DNA of 64,000 nt, taken from Ancylostoma caninum (taxonomy: Eukaryota > Nematoda > Chromadorea > Rhabditida > Ancylostomatidae). The stretch is from positions 6,137,001 to 6,201,000 of the forward strand of contig JBAJFG010000019.1 in assembly GCA_037903475.1 (NCBI GenBank). The letters are read 5' to 3'. A program made the position numbers and the translations under genes. Positions 55,165-64,000 of this stretch are shown in pieces (position 1 is the stretch's first letter; the number at the start of each line of letters is the position of its first letter). Under the pieces are notes generated by a model, which saw only the letters and a list, made by a program, of their open reading frames with translations, did not search any database and was not told the DNA's origin.

Positions 55165-56790
55165 AAATGCCTCTGTTATATAGGATTTATTAACAATGGT
55201 TTTCTTTCGCTTTTTGCGAAAATTTTGCTAATTTTTCTTGTTAGTCGCCACTTGAGTTCTTTACCTTAGCGCACGTTCAGTATAAATAACTTTACAGGTA
55301 AGCATCCGTTACCGTTGTGTGCATGGTGGATTACATGTTATAAATTATGAATGAGTTACAAAGTCAACTATTTGAGCCTCATTTTTGAAACATAGGCAGT
55401 ACCAGACCTATTCTCATTTCCTCGCAACACTGCTTCCGCTATTCTTTCGAGATGTTCTTCTATAGAAGTTTTGAAGTTCTCTTCAGAGTGACTCCAAATT
55501 CGGAGATGCAATCACCGTTCCTGGTTCACCTCTTCATTGGATTATTTTTCGAGTTTATCGTCGCTCCAAAAAACACACTGAAAAGGAGGAGAAAAAGGAA
55601 AACTGCGTGGAGGGCACGTCACGAATCGCTCAGCCATTTTTCTGCCACAACACTGACAAAGAGCCTTAATGTATTACTACCAAAACCCCTCATTTGAATA
55701 AGGCTTCACTAAGAATTTCGAGTGTTTCCTTCCTTTTGTAGAAGACTATAAACGTAGGAGGAGAAAATTATTCAAGAAACGGAGACCTTACAAAATCATA
55801 ACGTGATGCACGCAAACTTGCTAGTTTTTAGAACAAAACATCAAGTGAGCGTTGAACCTACTGCGCTTTTACTAGACTGATTAATTTCTTCACCAATCCT
55901 TAGACGAATTCACAGCACGCTAAATTCCCTGAAAAAGTATCGTCAGATCACATGTCTGAGAGCTTTTGAATAATGCCTTTCCTGCCCAAGGGCTCAGTCC
56001 ACTTCGCAGAACCATTTCCAAGGGATATTGGTTAGAGAACGAGGATCCTTTGCTGACTGGGCATGCTTTTTTTCTATTTCGACAAGTATACGACACAATC
56101 ACTCAAATACTCGGTAATTCAGATCAAATCCGTTTTGTTTGGTGTTTTTAAATTGAATAAATCATTAATGAAGCCACGGTAGATATTCTTCAGACTTGTC
56201 AAAATCCTATTTATGGATTCATTCGGTCGAATGGAATACTTGTTGAAAACTGAGCTTCGCACACTGCACTAATACATATGTAGCGCTTTTCAAGTCAAAT
56301 GTCCCCTCTCTAGGCAAAAGGCCCTCACAAATTATAGAAGAGGAAAATGGCGAGACGAAATGGAGCATAGCGCTAGTGCGACTAACCAAAAGGACTCTCC
56401 AGGAAAGCATCGTTAGTGCTTGCTCTAAACCGTACTTTTCATCGCCTTGAGTACACGCATCGGTGCATTTGTAGTTGGTGGGCGACCAAGTGGCAAGGAA
56501 ACCAATTGTCGCCGTGCTCTACGAGACGATGTTCTGATAGAATACACCCTTCTATGTATGTTAAGTTCTAAGTGTAAATCACACGTTAAATATGTACATG
56601 TACTACTTGTGTAAACAGATGATTGATTAAGTTGTATAATGATTGATTGAGTTGTATATAGCCGAGCACAGGAAAATATGGATATTTGGCCGAATCAGTA
56701 AGTTTATTCACTATCATATGTTAGTGTAATTAATTAGATATATGAGTTACAGCGTGCTTCATCTTTATGTACCACAAAAATCTTTGACAG
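55165..56790. other. No recognised gene
   Basis: Short frames only (for example 55452-55697). No repeats noticed until the inverted-repeat element at 56797. Confidence 0.35.
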
Positions 56791-56796
56791 TAACAA

Positions 56797-57696
56797 CCCA
56801 GACAAACTTTCGGAACTTCCGCGGATGACCTGATGGAAGTTCCGAATAAGCCCACGGAAGCTCCGAACTGGCTCCGCGGAAGTTCCGAACAAGCTCCGCG
56901 GAAGTTCCGAAATTGAACAAGAGTGACGTAATTCGCTCATTATGGAGTCAGTCATAACTCGTGTAATAGGGTAAGGCCGACCAACATGGAGGAATGAACA
57001 CCCCCACGGGTCCCGGTACTAGAAGTGGCAGGGTTGTGGGTCCGAACAAAGGTCATTCGACCACGTAACAGTAGATACATCACTGCTGATTTCGTTCTCT
57101 GAAGATGAGCCTCAAGCAGGCTTGCCCTCTAACTGTGCTTCGTATCTGCATAGGTTTCAACTTCAATTATAACGTGGAAAAATTCCTCTCTGGTAAAAAA
57201 ACTGTCACATTTTCGCAATTATGGGAATAATCCCAAAGGTACATTTATCCGACACGAGCTTTACTCCAAATTCGACATCACAGATGTCATTTTTGGTTCA
57301 TTCCGAAGTAAATTTTGAAGAAGAAAATCACGAAAAATTCTTGTATTCTAACACGGCTTCTTATATGGCTAGCTGAAGTCAAGCAAGAACATATCACTAG
57401 AAAAATCGGATGAACACGTGCCATTTGATATGTTAGTTTCTTGGATCATTCTCTCTGTCTCGAAGCTCCGCGGAAGTTCCGAAAAGTGTCAAGCTCCGCG
57501 GAAGTTCCGAAGCCACCTTTTTCTCTGCGTCTCCATTCGCAACTTCCGCGGAACTTGCGCGGAACTTCCGAAAAAATCGACGAGTGACGTCATATTTTTG
57601 CGGAAGTTCCGAAAATCAAGCTCCAATAGTAAATCAGGCTCCGCGGAAGTTCCGAAAATTGGCGAGCTCCGCGGAAGTTCCGAAAGTTTGTCTGGG
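56797..57696. mobile_element. DNA element with repeated palindromic 18-bp subterminal motifs, about 900 bp
   Basis: The ends CCCAGACAAACTTTCGGAAC and the complement at 57696 are inverted repeats of about 29 bp. Inside, variants of CTCCGCGGAAGTTCCGAA occur about eleven times, five within 125 bp of the left end and six within 235 bp of the right end, separated by 520 bp of unrelated sequence. The core GGAACTTCC is itself nearly palindromic. Clustered subterminal motifs are a feature of transposase-binding regions in several DNA transposon superfamilies. No transposase or certain target duplication is seen. Open frames of LRGSSE-type repeats across it are artefacts. Confidence 0.65.
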
Positions 57697-57699
57697 AAG

Positions 57700-59425
57700 C
57701 TTTACCCTATCATAGCTAATGTAGTCGAGGTGCTCCCTCCTCCAAGTAACCCTAACCTCATCCATAAACCCTTCATCATCCTGTCAAACAGGATCTTTGA
57801 AGTGAAATTAAATACAGAAGCACTCATTTGAAGACTTTCTGATTGTTATTGCTCTTTAGGTCAAATCTATGATCGAAAGAGACTCCCTAGTTCTGTAACA
57901 CCAAATTCCCCTACCTTCATTTCTCCTCCAAATTCTTTTTTCCTCCTGCATCAAAGTCCTTTTTTCTTGTTACAATGATATTTATCGATGCTGCTTTAAG
58001 TTGTTATCATGTAGACAGAAATTAGTTCACATATCAGAGAAGGAGCCAGATTCGACTCGGATGGAGCTCGATATGGTCCAAAATTGAGGTAAGACTATGT
58101 ATGTTTATGAAGCACACTGTACATGGTTGCTTGTGGCATCTTTGAGTGGCAAAGAAATGGCGAAATCCGTTCGTTACCAAAGGAAGATCCGTCGCCATAA
58201 CACAGGAGCCAGGATCAACTCGAAGAGCCTGTGCTAGTGGTGAAATCGTAGGGTATATGTACTTGGAACAAATGTTATACTAGCATATCAGGGTGGATAG
58301 CGCTTGGAAGAGGAAAAACACGGAGAAAACTACCTAAAGTTCATTGGATTATTCTTTCATTTCGACCAGCAGGGGTATACTTACCTCGGCTGCCGGTTGA
58401 CCGACATGTTCAGCAATATTGAACTGTGTCTACAATGTGTAAGATCTCACCAACAACTTTTCTTCCCTACTCAACAACGGAGTAAGGCGAAACAAGGAGA
58501 AACTGACTGACACTATCCCTAGGAAGAAATGGTGCATGACTGAGATATGCATGCTGCGAAACTGATTATATACCATTTGTAGATGCATAATTAAGTTTTG
58601 GCACCATTATATAACAGATAAATGTATACTTGAAATGCTATCAAAAATCCTCCCGATGCAACCTCCTAAAAAATAAATATAAAAATACTACACACTGTTG
58701 CCTGAATTCGGACAGAACTCGGGCGGATAGGAAGGAAAGCCCCGTTTTCAGCGGCCCTACAGCGGCCTGAACGCGGCTACTTCTCGGGCAAAAACACCCA
58801 AACGCTCGTTCCGACCCTCGCCATCGTTCGGAACGGGATTTGCCCCCGAAATTGTCTGAGCACGTAGAAGTGATGGATTCCTATGGTGCCAACATGCAGC
58901 ACAGCAGAGCGCGACGGAGCGGACAGCATTCCGTGAATCTTCGACTCAAGGCGGTCGGTCTGTGGTGACAGTGCACAGTCAGATAGGGCCACTTCATCTA
59001 CGAAGCGCCAATTCTCGATTCTTTATTCATAATATCGGTTCACATCTTGAAAGTCAAGTATGAGAGTTGACATAGACCGAGAATTCAACAAAAGGACCGA
59101 TCTAACTCCATTCTATGGGTGGAGTGAGGGGTGGGGGGAGAGGAGGTGGACAGCTCGGTTCAGAAGGGCAGTGGCCGCCAACACTGCAAGCCCTCGGAAG
59201 GCACATGTGAAGGACTCCGGATACCAGCTTAGTAGGTCCGCCAACGTTCCCGAGGTCCACGGGCCGGAAGCAGGGGGTCAATGTTTGGGGCGACAATTGC
59301 ATAACGTGATAGTCTATGTGTTAGTAATGAGCAACATAATGAAAAAGAACTCAAATATCAGTGTTAGTAACACAGTCTGCCTTTTTTATATCAGCTCATG
59401 CTATTCATTGTTGTAGAGAAGGAAA
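57700..59425. other. No recognised gene; 3' flank of the LINE
   Basis: A 68-codon frame at 58304-58510 is unsupported. A GC-rich stretch at 58690-58990 and another at 59120-59280 stand out from the AT-rich surroundings without clear repeat structure. The 3' UTR and end of the minus-strand LINE should lie just below 59428, but its terminus was not identified. Confidence 0.3.
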
Positions 59426-59427
59426 AC

Positions 59428-62400
59428 TCAATCTGGAATACTTTTCTGGAAGTAATCGACTAAATGAACCTGGAATAAGCAAGATCGCTTCCACCTGAAT
59501 AAACTGGCATCAAAACTGTTCCACTGGCTAGCTGGCCTAGCGAGAAACGATCCGGCATATGCAGCTGTTTTTGCTCTTTCTGGTTTAATGCGATATGGAT
59601 GACCTCTAGTAACTTCTAACATATTCGGCCTTTCAAAAATGTCATACAGCTTAAGGTCACATTCCCCGGTCGTCAACTTATACATAAAGACAAAATCGGC
59701 TACTTTTCTTCGGAATGCTAGAGTTTGTGCTCCCAGAGCTTTAAGACGGTCTTTGTAAGATAACCTTGACAGTCCCTTTCGAACAAAACACCGATAGGTA
59801 AAGCTTTTTTGAACAAGTTCGATGTTTTCAACCAAGGCGTTCTTGTACGGGGACCATAACTGGCAACAATATTCCAGCAGCGGTCTGACATAAATTGTGA
59901 ACAGTTTGAAAAGCAATTTTGGGTCTCTAGATTTGAATGCTCGTAGGATAAAAGTTGATTTGCACCTAGCTCTAGCAACTAAATCGTTTATGTGCTCATC
60001 AAACTCGAATTTATTTGTGTACGTAATGCCTAAGTCGCGCACCTTGTTCGCCTGGATTAAAATTTTACCATTCAGACTGAACTGGACATCAGGATGATTT
60101 TTTCCAAAACACATTATTGTAGTCTTTTCCAAGGATATATCGGGATCCCAAATGTTGGACCATTCGCCAAGTACGTCAAGGGCCAACTGTAGTTGGTCAC
60201 AGTCGTTGATAGTGTATATTTTGGAGTCATCTGCATACATAGAGCAAAAAGTACCGGGGGACAGCGCTTTTGGCAAATCATCTACATACATCAAAAACAT
60301 TAACGGACCAATACAGCTGCCCTGTGGTATTCCACTCGTTGTGCGGTAGCTCCGTGAGCGCGAATGATTTACTATAACACTTTGAACTCTTTCTGTTAGA
60401 AAAGAGCGAAGGAATTGTAGTAGGCACCCGCTTATGCCAAAAGACGTCATTTTGCGCAAGAGTAGAGGTATCGAAATTGAGTCAAAGGCTTTCCTATAGT
60501 CAGTATAGCAAACAGAAACAAAATTTCCGTTTTCTATTGCTTTGTGCCACAATGGCACGGATGACAGAAGAGCAGATGTAGTTGACTGTTTGCCAAGGAA
60601 ACCATGTTGATTTGGTGAAATGAGCTCATTTTCGGAGAGATAACTCACAATTTCCTTACATATAATACGCTCCAGCACTTTACTTATCGAGCTAGTAAGG
60701 CATATTGGCCGATAATTCCTAACATCATTTCTTGAACCCTTTTTGTAGATTGGTCGGACATACCCAATTCGCCACAGCTTGGGGCTTTCACCTCTTAATA
60801 GGCATCTATTGAAGAGGAGGGTGAGAGGAGCCGTTAGGCCAAGGGCAGCTCTCTTGAGAAAAACATACGGAATTTCATCTGGCGAAGTTGACAACCTATT
60901 TGGACGTCGACGGAGTGCGTTATATACCGATTCTGCAGAAATGTCAACCCACTCCAGAGTTTCTTGGGTAAGCGGTTCCACATCTGCTTCAGAGGGGGAC
61001 TGCAACTTATAAACAGATTCAAAGTAGCTGGCAAAAAGTTCTGCTTTTGCTGCATCGTTATCCACCTGTTCTTCACTTGTTAGTTTGGAGACATTATGGT
61101 AGGCATGGATTCACTTAGTTCTAACCTCCGGCGACAGAAATGGAAAAACCGTTTGGTATTTCTACTGCGTGCCATTTGTTTTTCTTTTAATAAGGAAAGG
61201 TGAGCAAGAGCTCTTTTGAGCTTTCGGGCATACACAAGATATTTTGCATTCCCGAAGGTGCTTCTTTTGGGACGGTAAAAGGTAAGCTTGGCTTTTATAG
61301 CTTGAATATACCGCGGATATACCTCTGACGGCCTATTATTAGCACACAAAGGTATATATTTGGAGATAAGATTTTGGAAAATTTCAATCAGATTTTGATA
61401 GCAGTCGTCAATATCTACGGAGCTGTTAATGCAGGTTACCCAATCGATCGAGGTGAGAGCTTCAACAATCGCATTGTAATCACCTTTAGCAAAATTGTAA
61501 CTGCTTATTATTGTCGTCGAGGGATTTGCACTGACTTCTTTAATTGTAGAGGAAATCGAGTTATAGGCAGTGTCTCACCTCAGGGACAAAGTTCGTCAGT
61601 CGAAAGAATGCGAGCCGCTGAGCACAACGATGTACTTTGTTTTTCCTAGAAACGTCGAAAACCCCATAAGTTACGGGTTTCTTTGGCCGAGAATTTCGAA
61701 ATTCTCGGCCAGTGGACGAGAGAGTTCATTCCGCAGTAAGAGCTTGCTGAGGGTGCGGCATGGTTTTTCAACACGGAAACGTTTGTTTGTTTGATAATAG
61801 CTGCTGCTGAGAAGTTCATTTTAAGGTGCATTCTCAGCTTCTCAGCTCCGCTTTCGCTAGCTACGTAGCAAGAAAACTCGTCCGCTCCTGTATCCAATTT
61901 TGCCTTAAAAGTATGGGTTTTTGAAGGTGTTTTCTGACATCAAGCACATCATTGGAATCAGCGCTCCGAGCTGGACCTGAATCTGTGAATATCTCGGCAC
62001 CCAACATGAGGTGAGACACTGCCTTTATGGTCTGAGGTGCTGAAGGGTGGTAGTATCGTGATATCTTCTAGGAGCGAGATTTCTGAAGTCAATATGATAT
62101 CTAGGGTATTGAAGCCATGGGTCGGTCGATTGACAACCTGCTTGAAATTGAAGCTTAGAGAAAAATTGAGAAACAAGACGGAAGACTCGGATGAAACGTT
62201 GCCACGGTGTGTCATATTGTTCCAGTCAATAAGTGGGAAATTAAGATCTCCCATAATGATTACACTTCCATTCCATTCCAAGCAGACTTCTGTTAAAAAG
62301 TTTATGAGCAGCGAGAATTCTGCTGCAGAACAGGATGGGCTTCTGTAGATGACAATCACTAAGATCTTTTTGTCTCGTATCTCAAGTTGTATTGCAACAG

Positions 62401-62751
62401 TTTGACAGAATTCCGAAAAATTTCTTTTGAAGAGCACATGATGGGAGATCATATTATGAATGGGCACTAACACATCCCCTCCTGATCGACTTCCAACCCT
62501 ATCGCAGCATGGACGGAATAGCTAGAGCTGAAACTTAAGATGGCATCATGGATGGAGTTTGGTTTACACCAACTTTCGGTAACAAAAACTCCATAGGGAT
62601 TCTGTGACAAAAGAAAGTTTAAGTCTGGAATCTTGTTAACAACGGAACGAGCATTCAGGAGAAGGAATTTCTGAGCAAGAGCAAAATCATTTTTATCTGT
62701 TGTTAGCTTACTTGTGCCGGTTAAGATGCGCTGGTTACAGTGCTCGTGTCC
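59428..62751 (-). CDS. CR1-like LINE ORF2: endonuclease and reverse transcriptase, interrupted
   Basis: This is the enzyme part of a non-LTR retrotransposon, which nicks target DNA and reverse-transcribes its own RNA there. From the 5' side: LLLNARSVVNKIPDL and FVTESWCKPNSIHDA (apurinic-type endonuclease start), IMGDLNFPLIDW and FSTSDH (catalytic blocks), a linker (YNAIVEALTSIDWV, FYRPKRSTFGNAKY), then the RT: GYVRPIYKKGS, NYRPICLTS, YTDYRKAFDS, SGIPQGSCIGPLMFLMYVDD and MYADDSKIY. The final 545-codon frame (59428-61065) is intact through the C terminus. Breaks: a one-base shift near 62490, one near 61095, and a MITE at 61565-62024 directly after the SDH block. There is no ATG between the ORF1 stop and the endonuclease; ORF2 continues in the ORF1 frame after a single TAG. 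Confidence 0.9.
61565..62024. mobile_element. MITE inserted in the LINE, 460 bp, TTAT target duplication
   Basis: AGGCAGTGTCTCACCTCA at the left and its complement at the right are inverted repeats, and TTAT flanks both sides. Removing the insert with one TTAT restores an open LINE frame from SDH into the linker, which proves the insertion boundaries. The ends match the family at 37646 and 21329, which sit in TTAA. A near-perfect inner palindrome (GCCGAGAATTTCGAAATTCTCGGC near 61687) is present. No coding capacity. Confidence 0.85.
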
Positions 62752-63552
62752 CTAGCGATTTTGGATCTGTTGCGGAGAGGGTGCAAGGGGCTCATTCACA
62801 AGCTGACTTTGTTGAGGTGCATGCTCAAATGTGGCGCAAGCTGGCAATTTGCGCGGCGTACGTAGTTCATGAATTTTGAAATCACGCACGATATATTTAA
62901 GCATACCTTCCTGGCGATTTAGTAGACCTGCCTTTTTCCGCAAACTACGGTCGTACTCCAATTCCTCACGAGTGTAGTCTTTCCTGGCGTACACGAATTC
63001 TTTCGTGAGGGACAGTCGACTACTCTGCATGTAATGCAAAAGACGATCCCTAAGTTCTTGGTTTCTTAAATAAATTTTAATTATTCTCGGGCGAGTACTC
63101 CTAATGTTTCTCATCTTAGTGTGCCTATGCAGATCTATATGTCCTGCTTTGAGTTCCCTGGTGAGTTCATCGTCGGCCGATGCCTCTATGACCTCCTTCA
63201 AGGCCTCCTGATCGAAGACATGGGTGGCCGCATCATCGATTTGCTCTCCTATGCCAACCCATGTTATACCACAGGATTTTGAGGACACTATCTTAGCATC
63301 GGCCTGAAACTTCACCAGGGTACTATAGAGGGCCGCATTGGAAGAAGGAGCTTGCTCGCTCATAGTGATAACACGCTCTTCTAACGAATTCAGCCTAGTT
63401 AGGACGGCGTTTTGCGTTTCTTGCATCTTCAAAATGAGATCAAACATTTTATCAAAACGTGAAAAAAAGCAATCCCACCGTTCAAGAATAATCTGAAGCC
63501 AAGCTGGTGCTTCCGATTGCGATTGTCCATTAGAACTCCTTTTTGGGGCCAT
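62752..63552 (-). CDS. CR1-like LINE ORF1 (266 residues)
   Basis: ORF1 of such LINEs is an RNA-binding, self-associating protein that forms the ribonucleoprotein. ATG at 63552 starts MAPKRSSNGQSQSEAPAW. Residues about 30-80 (FFSRFDKMFDLILKMQETQN, VLTRLNSLEERVITM) have coiled-coil spacing. The middle (RSTRPRIIKIYLRNQELRDR, then KEFVYARKDYTREELEYDRS and LRKKAG) resembles the RNA-recognition/C-terminal domain of nematode CR1-type ORF1 proteins. No zinc knuckle is visible. The frame is complete and ends at a TAG (62752-62754), directly followed in the same frame by ORF2. This is the best-preserved transposon gene in the window. Confidence 0.8.
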   Translation of the reverse strand: MAPKRSSNGQSQSEAPAWLQIILERWDCFFSRFDKMFDLILKMQETQNAVLTRLNSLEERVITMSEQAPSSNAALYSTLVKFQADAKIVSSKSCGITWVGIGEQIDDAATHVFDQEALKEVIEASADDELTRELKAGHIDLHRHTKMRNIRSTRPRIIKIYLRNQELRDRLLHYMQSSRLSLTKEFVYARKDYTREELEYDRSLRKKAGLLNRQEGMLKYIVRDFKIHELRTPRKLPACATFEHAPQQSQLVNEPLAPSPQQIQNR

Positions 63553-63559
63553 AGCACAA

Positions 63560-64000
63560 CAGGAATAGGGAAACTAGGGGAAGGCAGACAGATGAGTGAG
63601 CAGCCAGTCGCGGTGAACGCACAGGATAGAATGAACGCACAGGATAGATTCCCACATACCTTATCCAAATATGACTCTACGATACTTTTAGTACTTCGAC
63701 TTTTTAGTTTATCTAGACATTACAAACATACGTATCGTCACAAACATGTGGAACCCGCACCTTACGGAGAAAGGCCTGATTCATATGCTGCAAACAAACC
63801 AACTACGTTCCAACGTAGAAGACTTTATTGCTGAGAGCCAGGAATGACTTGTCGGTTATCCCTTCCACTGCTATACCAGCGTTTCAGGCTGGCACCTAGA
63901 ATCGAACTCGTCATCTGCACGTCATTCGTGCTCATCAGTATTCAGTGATAGTCGGAAAGCTTCTCGGTTCTATCTGCATCATCTGAAAAAGTAAAACTTC
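63560..64000. other. Probable LINE 5' UTR, then unassigned sequence
   Basis: The first 100-150 bases above the ORF1 start are probably its 5' UTR (with GAACGCACAGGATAGA repeated twice near 63616-63646). Beyond 63830, the minus strand reads ATGACGAGTTCGATTCTAGG, a B-box-like word, near a CTGATGAG; neither a tRNA nor a complete ribozyme can be built. Confidence 0.3.

Noticed and set aside
56814..57690. GGAAGTTCC motifs as heat-shock elements
   Set aside because: Heat-shock elements need GAA and TTC units spaced by two bases; here the spacing is one, and the motifs cluster at transposon-like ends.
56734..57831. Serine/arginine-rich frames of 73 and 137 codons with repeated LRGSSE
   Set aside because: They are translations of the repeated CGCGGAAGTTCCG motif inside the inverted-repeat element.
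63841..63960. tRNA or hammerhead at the right edge (minus strand GAGTTCGATTCTAGG and CTGATGAG)
   Set aside because: No cloverleaf with an acceptor stem forms, and no GAAA follows the CTGATGA-GCAC...GTGC stem, so neither structure is complete.

Overview
This window looks like a piece of a nematode nuclear genome, most likely a clade V parasite such as a hookworm or other strongylid. That is an inference. It rests on small exons separated by short introns with TTTCAG-type acceptors and GTAAG donors, a likely spliced-leader acceptor directly before a start codon, and an abundance of mariner/Tc3, Penelope-like and CR1-like elements. I see no bacterial operons, plasmid genes, rRNA genes or CRISPR arrays. 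Most long open frames are either transposon remnants or chance frames; host genes appear only as scattered exons.

Layout. 0.5-1.5 kb: a decayed LINE. 1.8-3.2 kb: a GC-rich 60-bp minisatellite. 4.5-5.9 kb (minus): the 3' end of a RhoGAP-domain gene carrying an in-frame stop, and the last exon of another gene. 6.5-13.4 kb: candidate small host exons, a two-exon gene end at 12.2-12.6 kb, and a GC-rich hairpin MITE. 14.9-17.8 kb: two mariner remnants, then a Penelope-like element (PLE) flanked by oppositely oriented hammerhead-ribozyme motifs. 18-24 kb: a two-exon gene end at 20.5-20.8 kb and a TTAA-flanked MITE. 24.9-26.2 kb: a full-length but frameshifted mariner. 26-31 kb: host exons, including a predicted secreted protein gene, and a foldback repeat. 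32.6-33.0 kb: two 109-bp inverted arms, each holding a hammerhead motif. 34.1-38.0 kb: a Tc3-like foldback element, a third mariner family and a second TTAA MITE. 38-44 kb: weak exons, a tRNA-like segment and foldback or TA-flanked elements. 45.1-47.3 kb: a second Tc3-like foldback element, a second AT-rich PLE fragment and a 70-bp near-perfect palindrome. 47.7-51.2 kb: three host gene pieces. 53-57.7 kb: several MITE-like elements, one with about eleven short palindromic repeats. 59.4-63.6 kb (minus): an almost complete CR1-like LINE whose endonuclease region is split by a young MITE.

How the parts relate. The mobile elements form a layered record. The best-preserved LINE was hit by a MITE of the family also seen at 21.3 and 37.6 kb. 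The two mariner copies at 14.9 and 24.9 kb are one family. The hammerhead-bearing arms at 32.6 kb are built like the ends of the PLE at 16.2-17.8 kb but enclose no coding sequence. Host exon calls rest on splice signals and matching phases read by eye, and only the RhoGAP call rests on a recognised domain. I could not run alignments, gene prediction or RNA folding.
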